From: Ampullaceana balthica
Taxonomy: Eukaryota > Mollusca > Gastropoda > Lymnaeidae
NCBI GenBank assembly: GCA_944989445.1
Contig: CALYLW010000125.1
Span: 434,001-498,000 of the forward strand
Length of the DNA stretch: 64,000 bases
Reading direction: 5' to 3'
Shown here: one piece after another, positions 49,684 to 61,369 of the stretch
Position numbering within the stretch: the stretch's first letter is position 1
Layout of the letters: each line of letters begins with the position of its first letter
Program-made: the position numbers and the translations under genes
Notes under the pieces: model-generated
The model's database searches: none
Told to the model about the DNA's origin: nothing
What the model saw: only the letters and a program-made list of their open reading frames with translations

Positions 49684-49805
49684 TCAAATTCAGCTCTCAC
49701 GTGACCAAAACTGTCTATTCTGCTCTCACGTGACCAAAACTGTCTATTCTTCTCTCAAGTGACCAAAAGTGTCTATTCTACTCTCACATGATCAAAAGTG
49801 TTAGC
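49684..49805. repeat. short tandem repeat with CACGTG E-boxes
   Basis: CTCTCACGTGACCAAAACTG followed by TCTATTCTG recurs four times with a period of about 31 bp. The first two copies keep the CACGTG palindrome; the later two have CAAGTG and CACATG. Confidence 0.8.
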
Positions 49806-49920
49806 ACAGGAAGGAATTTTTCAAAAAATGGATTACGACATTTGAAATAATTGCATATAGTTTGTCTTGACAGGAATGTAATCATAACATTGACCAGGAG
49901 AACAAATGACATGGTGTTAT

Positions 49921-50915
49921 CTATATATATATAAATGAAAGTATGTCTGTGTGCATGTCCTTTATAGCTGAATAAACCATTCATCTGATCGTCAAGAAAT
50001 TTTTTGGAGACCGTTGAGTACGCTCCCGCGATGGTAACTGGAAGCTTTTATTTTCTAAATTTAACACTCATGGGGCGCCGGGGGCCAATAATGTCCTTTC
50101 TTTGCTTATATGAGTTATATAACAATTAGTTTAAGCGTTAGCTACAAGGTAAATTGATGGATCTTAACTAAACTTTTTATATAACAACAATCATGATAAA
50201 TGTATCCATGATAATCCAGCGAGAAATGAACAGGTGTTTTGAACTTTATATCTAGCACTGAATGGGCCCTGGGGCCCTTAATGTCGTTTTTTGCTTATAT
50301 TAGCTATATACAAATAAGTTTATGCGTTATGAATGGATCTTAACCAAACTTTGTATACAAAAACTTGGTAGCTCATATTAAAATAGTTAAGGGCACTGAA
50401 CATCTCATATCAATTTTTTCGGGGCCTGGGGCCCCAAATGTCTTTTTTTATATATCTTTCAGATATTTTCCCCATTCACTTTTTAACGATCTTTAGAAAT
50501 ATATCCATGATGAAACTGAATTAAAATTATTAAATTACTATACGGCACTAAACTCGTATTCATTCCCTAGGAGCTGGGGGCCCCAAATTTCTTTTTTTAC
50601 TGAACGTTAATAAGTGTATTCCTCATTCAATTTTACAAGATATTGAGAAGTATAGCTTGAGTACAATTGATTATCACTCATATTTGGTCCGGCGACCATA
50701 ATATCGTTTTTTTTTCTTTTGTAAGCTTTTTCATTATTAATTTATTTATCCGTTTGCTATGAAACTGGGAGGTTTTGTGTTTTTTTGTTGTTTTTTTTCC
50801 AACATTTCCTCGAAGGTTTCTGGCATAATTGCTTTTAAAACATACCACCCATTGGTTTCCTTAAATTTATTAATTTTTCCTAAGATCGTTGCAACCGACG
50901 ACGGGTCTGCAAGTA
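49921..50915 (+). mobile_element. non-autonomous Helitron-like repeat, copy 2
   Basis: It starts TCTATATATATATAAATG and ends GACGACGGGTCTGCAAG followed by T, where copy 1 has CTAG. It shares with 31794-33070 the left end, GAGTACGCTCCCG, the GGGCCCTGGGGCCCTTAATG block and the right-end segment TTTCTGGCATAATTG. Internal unit number is lower, so the copy is about 0.3 kb shorter. Confidence 0.55.
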
Positions 50916-51398
50916 AATAATAAATCCTTTCATAAAACAAGTAACATTGTGTTGGAACTTCTATTCTTATAGGACACCGTTCAAATATAGTTTAAGCTCT
51001 TCTAGTCTCGGTAAAACTAACAGGTTCACGAAAACCCAGCTGTCGCCATCGGAAATGACACTGCATTTGTATGACACAAGCCTGGCGATGGGTCTCGCTC
51101 ATTTGCTATCAGATTTGCCCCAGGCAGAGTTGAAAGGTCATAGCTGATGCATCATCGACTATCATTAATCCTTATGGTAAAAATGGACTGAAATATTAGC
51201 TTAATTATTTCATACTGATCTGATCAGTAAAGTGAATAGAGATATGAGGTGCTGTATTCAAAGAACTGTTTGCTGGATGCTTGATACGATTGAAGCTGTT
51301 TGCACTTAATCATTTACTCGCTCCAATTAGAACTAGATATCGATTAAGGTTGTCTGGAAAATAGTACAGGTTCCACCCTCACCAATATTTTCAAAAAT
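50916..51398. other. unassigned sequence
   Basis: A 66-codon plus frame at 50947-51147 (KTQLSPSEMTLHLYDTSLAM inside) is not recognised. No repeat identified. Confidence 0.35.
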
Positions 51399-53455
51399 GT
51401 AATGCTGACTTAAATTGTAACACTCACATACAATATTACACTTACATAAATAAATTATTGTAAGTATGACATACAATGTAACACTGACATAAAATGTAAC
51501 ACTTACATACAATGTAACGCTTACATACAATGTAACACTTACATACAATGTAACACTGACATTCAATGTAACACTGACATACAATGTAACACTGACATAC
51601 AATGTAACACTGACATACAATGTAACACTGACATACAATGTAACACTGACATACAATGTAACGATGACATGCAATGTAACGCTGACATGCAATGTAACAC
51701 TGTCATACAATGTAACACTGACACTCAATGTAACACTGACTTACATACAATGTAACACTTACATACAATGTAACACTGACATACAATCTATCACTGACAT
51801 ACAATGTAACACTGACATACAATGTAACACTGACATTCAATGTAACACTGACTGACATACAATGTAACACTTACATACAATGTAACACTGACATACAATC
51901 TAACACTGATATACAATGTAACACTGACATACAATGTAACACTGACTGACTGACATACAATGTAACACTTACATACAATGTAACACTGACATACAATCTA
52001 ACATTGACATACAATGTAACACTGACATACAATGTAACACTGACTGACATACAATGTAACACTTACATACAATGTAACACTGACATACAATGTAACACTG
52101 ACATAAAATCCAACACTGACATAAAATGTAACACTGACATACAATGTAACACTGACATACAATGTAACACTGACATACAATGTAACGCTGACATACAATG
52201 TAACAATGACAAACAATGTAACACTTACATATAATGTAACACTGACATACAAAGTAACACTGACATACAATGTAACACTGACACACAATGTAACACTGAC
52301 ATACAATATATCACTGACATTCAATGTAACACTGACTGACATACAATGTAACACTTACATACAATGTAACACTGACATACAATGTAACACTGACATACAA
52401 TGTAACACTGACATACAATGTAACACTTACATACAATGTAACACTGACATACAATGTAACACTGACATACAATGTAACACTGACATACAATCTATCACTG
52501 ACATTCAATGTAACACTGACTGACATACAATGTAACACTTACATACAATGTAACACTGACATGCAATGTAACACTGACATGCAATGTAACACTGACATGC
52601 AATGTAACAGTGACATGCAATGTAACACTGACATACAATGTAACACTGACATACAATGTAACACTGACATACAATGTAACACTGACATACAATGTAACAC
52701 TGACATACAATGTAACACTGACATACAATGTAACACTGACATACAATGTAACACTGACATACAATGTAACACTGACATACAATGTAACACTGACATACAA
52801 TGTGACACTGACATTCAATGTGACACTGACATACAATGTAACACTGACATACAATGTAACACTGACACTCAATGTAACACTGACTTACATACAATGTAAC
52901 ACTTACATACAATGTAACACTTACATACAATGTAACACTGACATACAATCTAACATTGACATACAATGTAAGACTGACATACAATCTAACATTGACATAC
53001 AATGTAACACTTACATACAATGTAACACTGACATACAATGTAACACTGACATACAATGTAACACTGACATAAAATGCAACACTGACATAAAATGTAACAC
53101 TGACATAGAATGTAACACTGACATACAATGTAACACTGACATACAATGTAATACTGACATACAATGTAACACTGACATACAATGTAACACTGACATTTAA
53201 TGTAACACTGACATACAATGTAACGCTTACATACAATGTAACGCTGACATACAATGTAACGCTGACATACAATGTAACACTGACATACAATGTAACACTG
53301 ACATACAATGTAACACTGACATACAATGTAACACTGACATACAATGTAACACTTACATACAATGTAACACTGACATACAATGTAACACTGACATACAATG
53401 TAACACTGACATACAATGTAACACTTACATACAATGTAACATTGACATACAATGT
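51399..53455. repeat. 18-bp satellite, about 114 copies
   Basis: AATGTAACACTGACATAC is repeated for about 2 kb with single-base variants (ACTTAC for CTGAC, ACATTC, ATCTA). Short GACT insertions (ACTGACTGAC) shift the frame about eight times and mark larger blocks. Because 18 is a multiple of three, both strands carry long frames (up to 329 codons, hexapeptides such as YVSVTL or CQCYIV). These are artefacts. Confidence 0.95.
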
Positions 53456-53695
53456 ATTTCTTCGCTGCGTGATGCCGAGTGGGCGTGATGCCAAGGGAAT
53501 ATATTTATGTGTGCTTATCTTTATGATCTGGATCGATTGTTCATTTCACGTTATAACGGAATCCACGTGAAAACGGAGCAACGGTCATTTCTTGTTATTA
53601 CCTTGCGGTAATCTGATATGCAACTGTGACTAACAGATCCTTGGTGTGGGCGAGGCGGGGTTGCGAAAGGTTGTAATTGCTAATGTTTTAATATG

Positions 53696-53910
53696 CCATA
53701 GAGCAGGGGTCGGCGAAATGCGGCTCACGAGCCGCATGTGGCTCTTTCGATGTCAAAATGCGGCTCTCCAGTTCCATGCTAAAATATTAATAATTATTTC
53801 ATTTTATCTTCAAAACCCCTGTTGGTGGCTCTTTAAAAAAACTGGTAAATGTTGTAAATTATACATGTTGGCTCTTCCTCCTAAATAGGTTGCCGACTCC
53901 TGCCATATAG
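53696..53910. mobile_element. 199-bp hAT MITE
   Basis: Ends CAGGGGTCGGCGAAATGCGG and, inverted, GGTTGCCGACTCCTG (53704-53902), with a near-perfect 8-bp target duplication, CCATAGAG and CCATATAG. The interior has GGCTCACGAGCCGCATGTGG followed by GGCTCTTTCG, and GTTGGCTCTTCC near the right end. The 8-bp duplication and CAG...CTG ends place it in the hAT superfamily. Confidence 0.9.
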
Positions 53911-54320
53911 TCTTGTATTTAGATGTGGAATATTAAAATTATTTTATTTTTTTATGCTCTCATGGCGTAACAGTGACTTCTAAAGAATAAAAACATTTTA
54001 AAAAAACATTTCTATCTGACACAAATCATCGTCCGCTCTATAGTTGTCTTTTGATTCAGAGGCCCAGTGTCTGACGTCTGCATTGGTTAACATGCAGCCA
54101 GTGCATGTATTTATTTAACTGACAGCAATTTCCATGGCGGAGCTCAGTGAGTCAATCTTCAAAAACTTAAAACATTTTTATTTTTCCTTTCTTAAGTTTC
54201 AATTATTAAAAGCAAAATTAGACTTTAAACTCGAGAAGGTGGCTTGTTGCTGAAATAAAGTAGAAATTTAATAAGTAAAATGTAAAAAAATCTTTTTTTA
54301 AAAATGACACGCTTTTATTT
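53911..54320. other. unassigned AT-rich intronic sequence
   Basis: No gene or repeat recognised. Confidence 0.4.
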
Positions 54321-55097
54321 ACAAACATTTACAGACTGACACGCTCTGATTTCCCCTGCCCTTGATGTAAACAAAGGAATTTACGAGGGCTAGAGTGAAA
54401 CCAGTGAGCCGTGGAGGTCAACCCTAGCAGACGACTATACATTCGAAATAGTGATAAATAGAGATAAACTAAAAATTGATTAATTTCATTACGGTACATT
54501 CGATCGATCTGAAATTTTGATACAATGGATTGTCATCCAAGATCTATCTGTGGTAAAATTTTGAGATCTCTAGGTCCAACATGAGGTGGTTTAATTTTAC
54601 GTTTCAAGATTTGAAGGAAGGATACAACATACAAACATTGTGACTTAAATAAAAGCGTGTAATAAAACAAACCCGTAAAAACAAAGTTTTTGACTATAAA
54701 TCCCTTATATATGAGACATAACTAACAGTAGTGATTATTTCTAAACATTTACAGACTGACACTGAGTGATGTCCCTTGTCTTTAATAAATGGGGGTGGGA
54801 TGTGAGGGGGTGTCGGCACGACGGTCGTCGTCAACACGACGGTCGGCGTCAACTCAAACTCACGTGGAACCGGAATTAAAAATTAAAAAAAAACAGTGAA
54901 TTTTGAATTACATACCTCATATAAGGATAAACTAAAAATGCATTAATTTAATTATGGTACGTTCGATCGATCTGAAATTTTGATACGATGCATTGTTAGG
55001 TTCGACGGGTCCGTGTGCCAAATTTCAGTTTGATCGGATAATGGGAAATGGGTCATTTTTGACTTCTGTTTTTCCGCCCGCCGAGCCCAAGACAGAC

Positions 55098-55140
<43 letters not shown>

Positions 55141-57299
55141 CGCCGGTGAAGTTAATATAAGGGATTTAAAAATAAAACAAACCCGTAAAAACAAAGTTTT
55201 TGACTATAAATCCCTTATATATGAGACAGAACTTAAAGTATTTACAAATATCTACAGACTGAATCTGTCTTTACTCCCCTTTGCTTTTAACCCAAAAAGG
55301 GTGGGGTGGGGGTGGGAGAGGGGAAAGGTCTTGTCACCGATCGCTGGGCCAAGTTCACCGTGAAACGCCAAATGTAAACAAAAGCACGCCGCTTTACCTG
55401 GTTTAAGCACGAGACGTGTTCACACCGGTGGCTGGCCTGAAGTCAAGTGACCCGTAAAATGTAAACGATAGAGACCTCTACAAATAGTTTATATAGATAA
55501 CTAAAAATGCATTAATTTAATTACGGTACGTTCGATCGATCTGAAATTTTAATACGATGCATTGTTAGGTCAGACGGGTCCGTGTGCCAAATTTCAATTC
55601 GATCGGATCATGGGAAGTGGGTCATTTTTGACTTCTGTTTTTCCGCCCGCCCGCCGAGCCCAAGACAGAGAGAGACGGCCGCGAAGTTAATATAAGGGAC
55701 TTAATAAAACAAACCCGTAAAAACAAAGTTTTTGACTATAAATCCCTTATATATGAGACATAACTAACAGTATTGATTATTTTCAAACATTTACAGACTG
55801 AATCTGTCTTAACACAAGTTTGCTTCATAACCCTAGGGGGGAGGGGTGGGGGGAGGGGGAGAGGGGAAAAGTCTGGTCACCGATTCGCTTGACCGAGCTC
55901 AGAGTGACACGTAAAATGTAAACAAAAGCGCACCGTCGTTTCGTTGGGTCGCCTCAATGCTCAAACTTTCACGTGGCAAAAAAACAATAACAAACCGTGA
56001 ATTAAAATTACATACCTCATATAAGGATAAACTAAAAATGCATTAATTTAATTACGGTACGTTCGATCGATCTTAAATTTTGATACGATGCATTGCTAGG
56101 TCAGACGGGTCCGTGTGCCAAATTTCAGTTCGATCGGATCATGGGAAGTGGGTCATTTTTGACTTCTGTTTTTCCGCCCGCCCGCCCGCCGAGCCCAAGA
56201 CAGAGAGAGAGAGAGAGACGGCCGCGAAGTTAATATAAGGGATTTAATAAAACAAACCCGTAAAAACAAAGTTTTTGACTATAAATCCCTTATATATGAG
56301 ACATAACTAACAGTATTGATTATTTTCAAACATTTACAGACTGACACCGAGTGATGTCCCTTGTCTTTAATAAATGGGGGTGGGATGTGAGGGGGTGTCG
56401 GCACGACGGTCGGCGTCAACACGACGGTCGGCGTCAACTCAAACTCACGTGAAACTGGCAGAAGAAAAACAATAACAAACAGTGAATTTTGAATTACATA
56501 CCTCATATAAGGATAAACTAAAAATGCATTAATTTAATTACGGTACGTTCGATCGATCTGAAATTTTGATACGATGCATTGTTAGGTCAGACGGGTCCGT
56601 GTGCCAAATTTCAGTTCGATCGGATCATGGGAAGTGGGTCATTTTTGACTTCTGTTTTTCCGCCCGCCCGCCCGCCGAGCCCAAGACAGAGACGGCCGCG
56701 AAGTTAATATAAGGGATTTAATAAAACAAACCCGTAAAAACAAAGTTTTTGACTATAAATCCCTTATATATGAGACATAACTAACAGTATTGATTATTTT
56801 CAAACATTTACAGACTGAATCTGTCTTAACTCAACTTTGCATCATAACCCTAGTGGGGGGGGGGAGGGGTGGGTGGGGGAGGGGTGGGTAGGGGAGAGGG
56901 GAAAAGTCTGGTCACCGATTCGCTTGACCGAGCTCAGAGTGACACGTAAAATGTAAACAAAAGCGCCCGTCGCTTCGTTGGGTCGCCTCAACGCGTCAGC
57001 TCAAAATTTCACGTGGCAAAAAAACAATAACAAACCGTGAATTAAAATTACATACCTCATATAAGGATAAACTAAAAATGAATTAATTTAATTACGGTAC
57101 GTTCGATCGATCTGAAATTTTGATACGATGCATTGTTAGGTCAGACGGGTCCGTGTTCCAAATTTCAGTTCGATCGGATCATGGGAAGTGGGTCATTTTT
57201 GACTTCTGTTTTTCCGCCCGCCGAGCCCAAGACAGACAGACAGAGAGAGAGAGAGACAGAGAGACAGAGACCCCGGTGAAGTTAATATAAGGGATTTAA
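54320..57299 (+). repeat. R500 head-to-tail array (five copies plus a partial)
   Basis: Five complete units start at about 54663, 55173, 55703, 56247 and 56721 (471 to 542 bp each), after a truncated copy at about 54320-54600. Every unit runs from AACCCGTAAAAACAAAG through AAATCCCTTATATATGAGAC, a variable G-rich middle and a very conserved core (CGGTACGTTCGATCGATCTG, GGGTCCGTGTGCCAAATTTC). Then come GGTCATTTTTGACTTCTG, CCGCCCG and GACAGAGA tracts, and GAAGTTAATATAAGGGATTT. The left AAATCCCTTATAT and right ATATAAGGGATTT are exact inverted repeats. No coding capacity. Units 1 and 4 share one type of 5' half; units 3 and 5, and more loosely unit 2, share another. Confidence 0.92.
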
Positions 57300-57778
57300 A
57301 AAAGAATCCGAATGGTGAACTATTTTTTGTGTTGAATAACTAAAATATATCACGCGTTTTCGTTTTTCTCGTTATAAAGATCCAAAATAAGTCCACATAA
57401 TAAAATACAGATATTTATCGCGTGATTTCCTCTGTGAGCCCAATGAGAATTCTCGTCCATGCACTCAACCACCTGATCCTAAATCTCACAGTTATCGCTT
57501 CATGACGTCACGACAGGCTCGGCAATATCAATTTAGGTAATAAATAATTGATAATTCACACGCGGTTAATTACAACTTAATTACAACGAACTATATGGTT
57601 TAACCACCAAAATCTTCCACCCCCCACCCCAATCGTCCCGCCCCATGTTGTGACATCGTTTTATTATTCATTTGGCGTCAGAAACATTCAAGGCCAATAC
57701 CTCTGTGAGCTGAGTCGATTATAAAAGGACTTTAAGAAACGTTCAACACACGAGGCGTCTCGATCATATTACACTTAC
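57300..57778. other. GC-richer intronic segment with promoter-like motifs
   Basis: A palindromic CRE (TGACGTCA) lies at about 57504. On the plus strand GATTATAAAAGGAC at 57717-57730 looks like a TATA box. No transcript structure on the plus strand could be followed. Confidence 0.3.
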
Positions 57779-57872
57779 CAGTTCATATTAAAGATTCCCA
57801 TGATGTAAAATGTTTTTTAAATTTAAATTTTAACAGAGTGCTGTTCAACTATCTTGTTACCAAATATTTATA
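57779..57872 (-). promoter_or_regulatory. candidate internal promoter and alternative first exon
   Basis: On the minus strand a perfect TATAAATA (57872-57865) lies about 64 nt upstream of ATGGGAATC (ATG at 57801-57799, A at -3 and G at +4). The frame MGIFNMN is followed by TG|GTAAGT, a consensus donor, at 57779. The two carried nucleotides TG would join the G that opens exon 2 to make Trp, keeping the exon 2 frame. This would give an isoform lacking the large exon 1. Splice phase, donor and TATA spacing agree, but the coding part is only 23 nt, so chance is possible. Confidence 0.4.
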
Positions 57873-58457
57873 CATATATTTTTAACATCTGCTTCATTTG
57901 TATTTTAACTACGGCTTGTGTTTGTGTATGCATAATAGTTAGGTATTCCCAATCTAAATTTAAATGTTTGAAAGAATAAAGCAATATGAACATTTCTCCT
58001 GTGAAATAGGTTTTTTTTCTCCATTTATAATGGCAATCATGCTTCCTCGAGTAAATATCTAAAACTAAGTAATAAATTAAATGGCTAAAAACATAATAAA
58101 TGTTAAGTGTGAAAGAAAGTTTCGAAAACTTAAGTAAAAACTATGTCTGCACTTTAAAAAATAAGGCCTATTAAATGAATCAAAATGTTTAAAGATTAAA
58201 AGAAAAGTGCATAGAAGTGATGATGTGCTATGTCATAGAAATTCTAACGTGCTATGACGTAGATGTCATAAAAAAAACTTAATGAGTAAGTCACAGAAAT
58301 CCTGATCCTTAAAAATGCTATAATGCTGTTTCATATAAATGATCATGCACTGTTTCATATAAATGATAATGTGCAGTTTCTTATAAATGTTGATGCTCAT
58401 ATGCCAAAAACGCCATTGTGCTTATGCAAAGAATTGTGCAAATAATTATCGCTTTAC
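57873..58457. other. unassigned AT-rich intronic sequence
   Basis: Short imperfect repeats: TTTCATATAAATGATCATGC-type units (three, about 27 bp apart, 58328-58395) and ATGTCATAGAAATTCT-type units (58230-58300). Confidence 0.5.
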
Positions 58458-59844
58458 CTGATATTCTCTACAGCCCCCATGGAGCTGGGCCGAGGACGTC
58501 TCCAGAAGTTAGCACGTTTACTGTTGTAGGTTGCCTCAAAACCGTTGAGAGCAGCGCTGTTGATGTTACTTGTGTTGCTGCTGTTGCTCCTGTATAGTCC
58601 CGGATGGCGCTGAAATACGGATGCCTGGGGCGGCGGCTCCCCTGTGCTGCTGTAGGCAGGGTGCTGGTGGATGAGGTCGGAGTGGGAGCAGCTCCTGTTG
58701 TACCGTTGCAGAGCGGGGCGACGGGGCGGCTGAGGTGGGCTGGAGGACAAGGACACTGACCGGAAGTAGGTGTACATAGCTGGACCGGACATGGCACGCT
58801 GGAGGTTCGGATGGACGTCTGGTTCATCTGCCATGCGGCATTGCACCCCGATGTCTCTCTGCCACGGGAAACGGCGCTCAAAGCTCTCCCCGACAATGTC
58901 CACGTCTCTGAGGTGCGACACGTGGGCCGTGTTGTCGCTGGCAGATCTGACCAGGCCCGCCAGGAGGCCGGGGCGCCTCGACCGTGGCGGCGATCCCAGG
59001 CTCGACACACGGGCCTCCCGTCGCAAGGCGCGGAGGGGGATTTTGGCCGACGGCGTGGCCGAGCCGCTGTACGAATGGGATCTCATGTTGTTGTAGGCGT
59101 GTGGGGTCGTTCCGGCAGGGTCGCCGTCGTCCACCTCCTCGATAGTGGCGTTCATAAGGCTGAGGGGCAGAGAGCAAGTGGAAAAGTTTCGACGGCGTGA
59201 CTCGGTGTTCTCGCCGCTTTTCATGGCTTGACCCGGACGAGGAAAAAGTCCCGCCTCGTTATGGAGGTGGCCCCCAAACGCGTCACACTCGACGTCAGCT
59301 ACGGCGGTCGGGGAATCCCCAAACGAAGGGGTTCTGGAGGTGACGTCATTGGTGTTCTGCCTTCTGCTCGAGATGATGGATTTCACGGAGAGCTTCTCCA
59401 GAGCTGCCGTCGTGGAGGTGGTGAAACTTCTGTCAGGGGTTACCGTGGTGTCATCGTCGTTACCGTAGTAGCTGTAGTGAGTGCCCATGTTGTTTTTGTT
59501 GTTGCCCGAGTCAGAAAAACAACCATTGTGGTGTAAAAAGCCCGAGGTGACAGTCTCGTCTATCGTGGAGCTGGCACAAGAGAGCTTGGAATTGGAAATT
59601 GTTGATATTTGCTGCGAGTCTCCGCCAGAGGCCTGCTGGCGGGTGGTGTGGGTGTTTTTATTAAAGCTGTTGTTGTTGGTGGTTTGCGCCAGACTTGGTG
59701 ATGGAGCAGCACTGTCCCTCGTGCTGTCATTTGTCATGTCTAGACCCCTCCTTTGAAATGAGGCGACGGGCGGGGACATTTTGTCCAGGGGCGTTGCGAT
59801 ATCAGCGTGTTCGTCAACCCATGGCTCCAAGTCAGAGACTTCAT
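58458..59844 (-). CDS. large coding exon (exon 1 as seen) of the minus-strand gene
   Basis: The minus strand reads TTTCCTCTTTCAG|ATGAAG at the acceptor and GAATATCAG|GTAAAG at the donor. The 1387-nt exon carries two nucleotides finishing a split codon, 461 open codons and two nucleotides forward. The first residues are EVSDLEPWVDEHADIATPLD. The middle is rich in Ser, Thr and Asn. Later come LRALRREARVSSLGSPPRSR, RRPGLLAGLVRSASDNTAHV, FPWQRDIGVQC, a PPQPPRRP motif that could bind SH3 domains, and the end SMGAVEN-I-R. No membrane segment or enzyme motif is visible; the product looks disordered and phosphorylatable. GC content is much above the flanks. An upstream exon ending in phase 1 is required but lies outside or was not found. 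The family is not recognised; a cytoskeletal or signalling scaffold is only a guess. Confidence 0.92.
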
Positions 59845-60586
59845 CTGAAAGAGGAAATGAGAAAAGAAACTTGACATTATTTGCCTCCCCTGATTTTCGG
59901 ATAAATATATATCAAGTTTGCCAACACAATTTTAAAAAATACATGATTTTAGTTTAAGATGTCCAATTTTTAAAAATAATTGTCAAGAGTTTTGTTCTAA
60001 TACAAGTTTTTTTTTCATATAATCAAAGAACACTTTACCAGGAAAATAAAATCTACTTTGGTCTCCTTTGTAATTAATAAACCTATTAGTAATTTCATCA
60101 AAAATATATAAGCTTTATTACATGGTCGAAACTGGAAAAAAAGCAATAACACTCGGTTCAGATCATTGGGAAATAACAATGGGGAAAATATAAACCTCGA
60201 TATGCATATAACTTAGATGCTCGCTATTTGCCTCTTGTTTAACATAAAAATTGTGTGTCTCTATTCAGATGATAATAATTACAAGTACATGTAGAAAGAC
60301 ATTTTCTAGATTTATGCATTAATACGAAATATGCATGGAACTTCAACATGTACACATCTGCATCATTTAATATCAATTCTTCACAAAAGGCGCATGTGCT
60401 CAGAGGTAACACAATCCGCTTAGCAAAAAAATATTTACCTTGTTTACGATATATCTGAAGTTATTTGACATAGCCTGCATTCGGAAAATTTCTTTGGAAT
60501 AAATACCTGTAAAAATATTATTAGCCTCGCCTTTTAGTCTTTGTCTTTAAAAAATATAATATAATGTCATGTAATCTAAGTGTTTA
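59845..60586. other. unassigned AT-rich intronic sequence
   Basis: No gene or repeat recognised upstream of the exon, before the hAT element. Confidence 0.4.
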
Positions 60587-61183
60587 GCAATTAGCAGTGG
60601 CGTCACTAGCGGGGGCGGGGGGGGCGGGCCGCCCCGGGTGACACCCATCAGGGGGTGACACCCGAGCTTAAAATTTTACTGTGTACGATTTTATGTCAGA
60701 AAACAAAAGATGACACATTTTTTAATCTAGAAAGAAATTAAGAAATACAATGAAATACGTTAAATGCGAAAATTCTTATTAAAAAAATATCAGTTAACTT
60801 GCAATAATAAGACAGTCCCATCACACGAACAACATTAAAACAAATTAGGAAAAAAAGAAAAGAAATAGTCGCAGCAGAGAGATCTTTAAAAAAGGCTGGA
60901 ATAAAAGAGGCAGTGTCTTCTGTTTTAAAAGATGTAAAGCCATTTTGGCTTGGACACACCGACAGCATGAACGAATCCCACCTCACGACTCCCTCCACAA
61001 CAGTGGGGTGGGGGGAATACGATTTTTATCACACACACAAAGAAAAAAAATCAAAAGATGGGTTTTCTTTGTTGATGTTTTTCTGGAGGAAAATTATGAT
61101 TTCAATGTCTTTGAGTTAATATTTTTTATAATTAAATTTATTAAAGGCGTGAAAGCATAGATATGCATGTTTATATACAGGTA

Positions 61184-61260
61184 GTCCTTCGGTTACGACG
61201 GTCCCATCCCGACTTACGCTGTTAAGTGCTTACGAACGCGCCCCCGTATAGAATAGTATT
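61184..61260 (+). mobile_element. Tigger-like terminal fragment
   Basis: CAGGTAGTCCTTCGGTTACG followed by GACTTACGCTG and TGCTTACGAACGCG resembles the terminal repeat of Tigger-type MITEs (CAGGTAGTCCTCGACTTACGA). Only one end was found, so it is a fragment. Confidence 0.45.
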
Positions 61261-61369
61261 ACGCGTTATTCGTATGTTTTTTTTTAAAAAAATCATTAGG
61301 TAACGAATTCTTTTCTCTATTTGAAATAACAAAAACTATTGAAAAACATGTTTGATTATTATTTCAACC

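Noticed and set aside
51333..53494. Long frames on both strands, and the idea of a CRISPR-like array
   Set aside because: Units abut with no variable spacers; period 18 explains the frames. The same holds for the 52-, 26-, 24- and 22-bp arrays.
58468..59756. Overlapping frames of 90 to 180 codons on both strands across the large exon
   Set aside because: GC-rich shadows of the spliced minus frame; only one frame joins neighbouring exons in phase.
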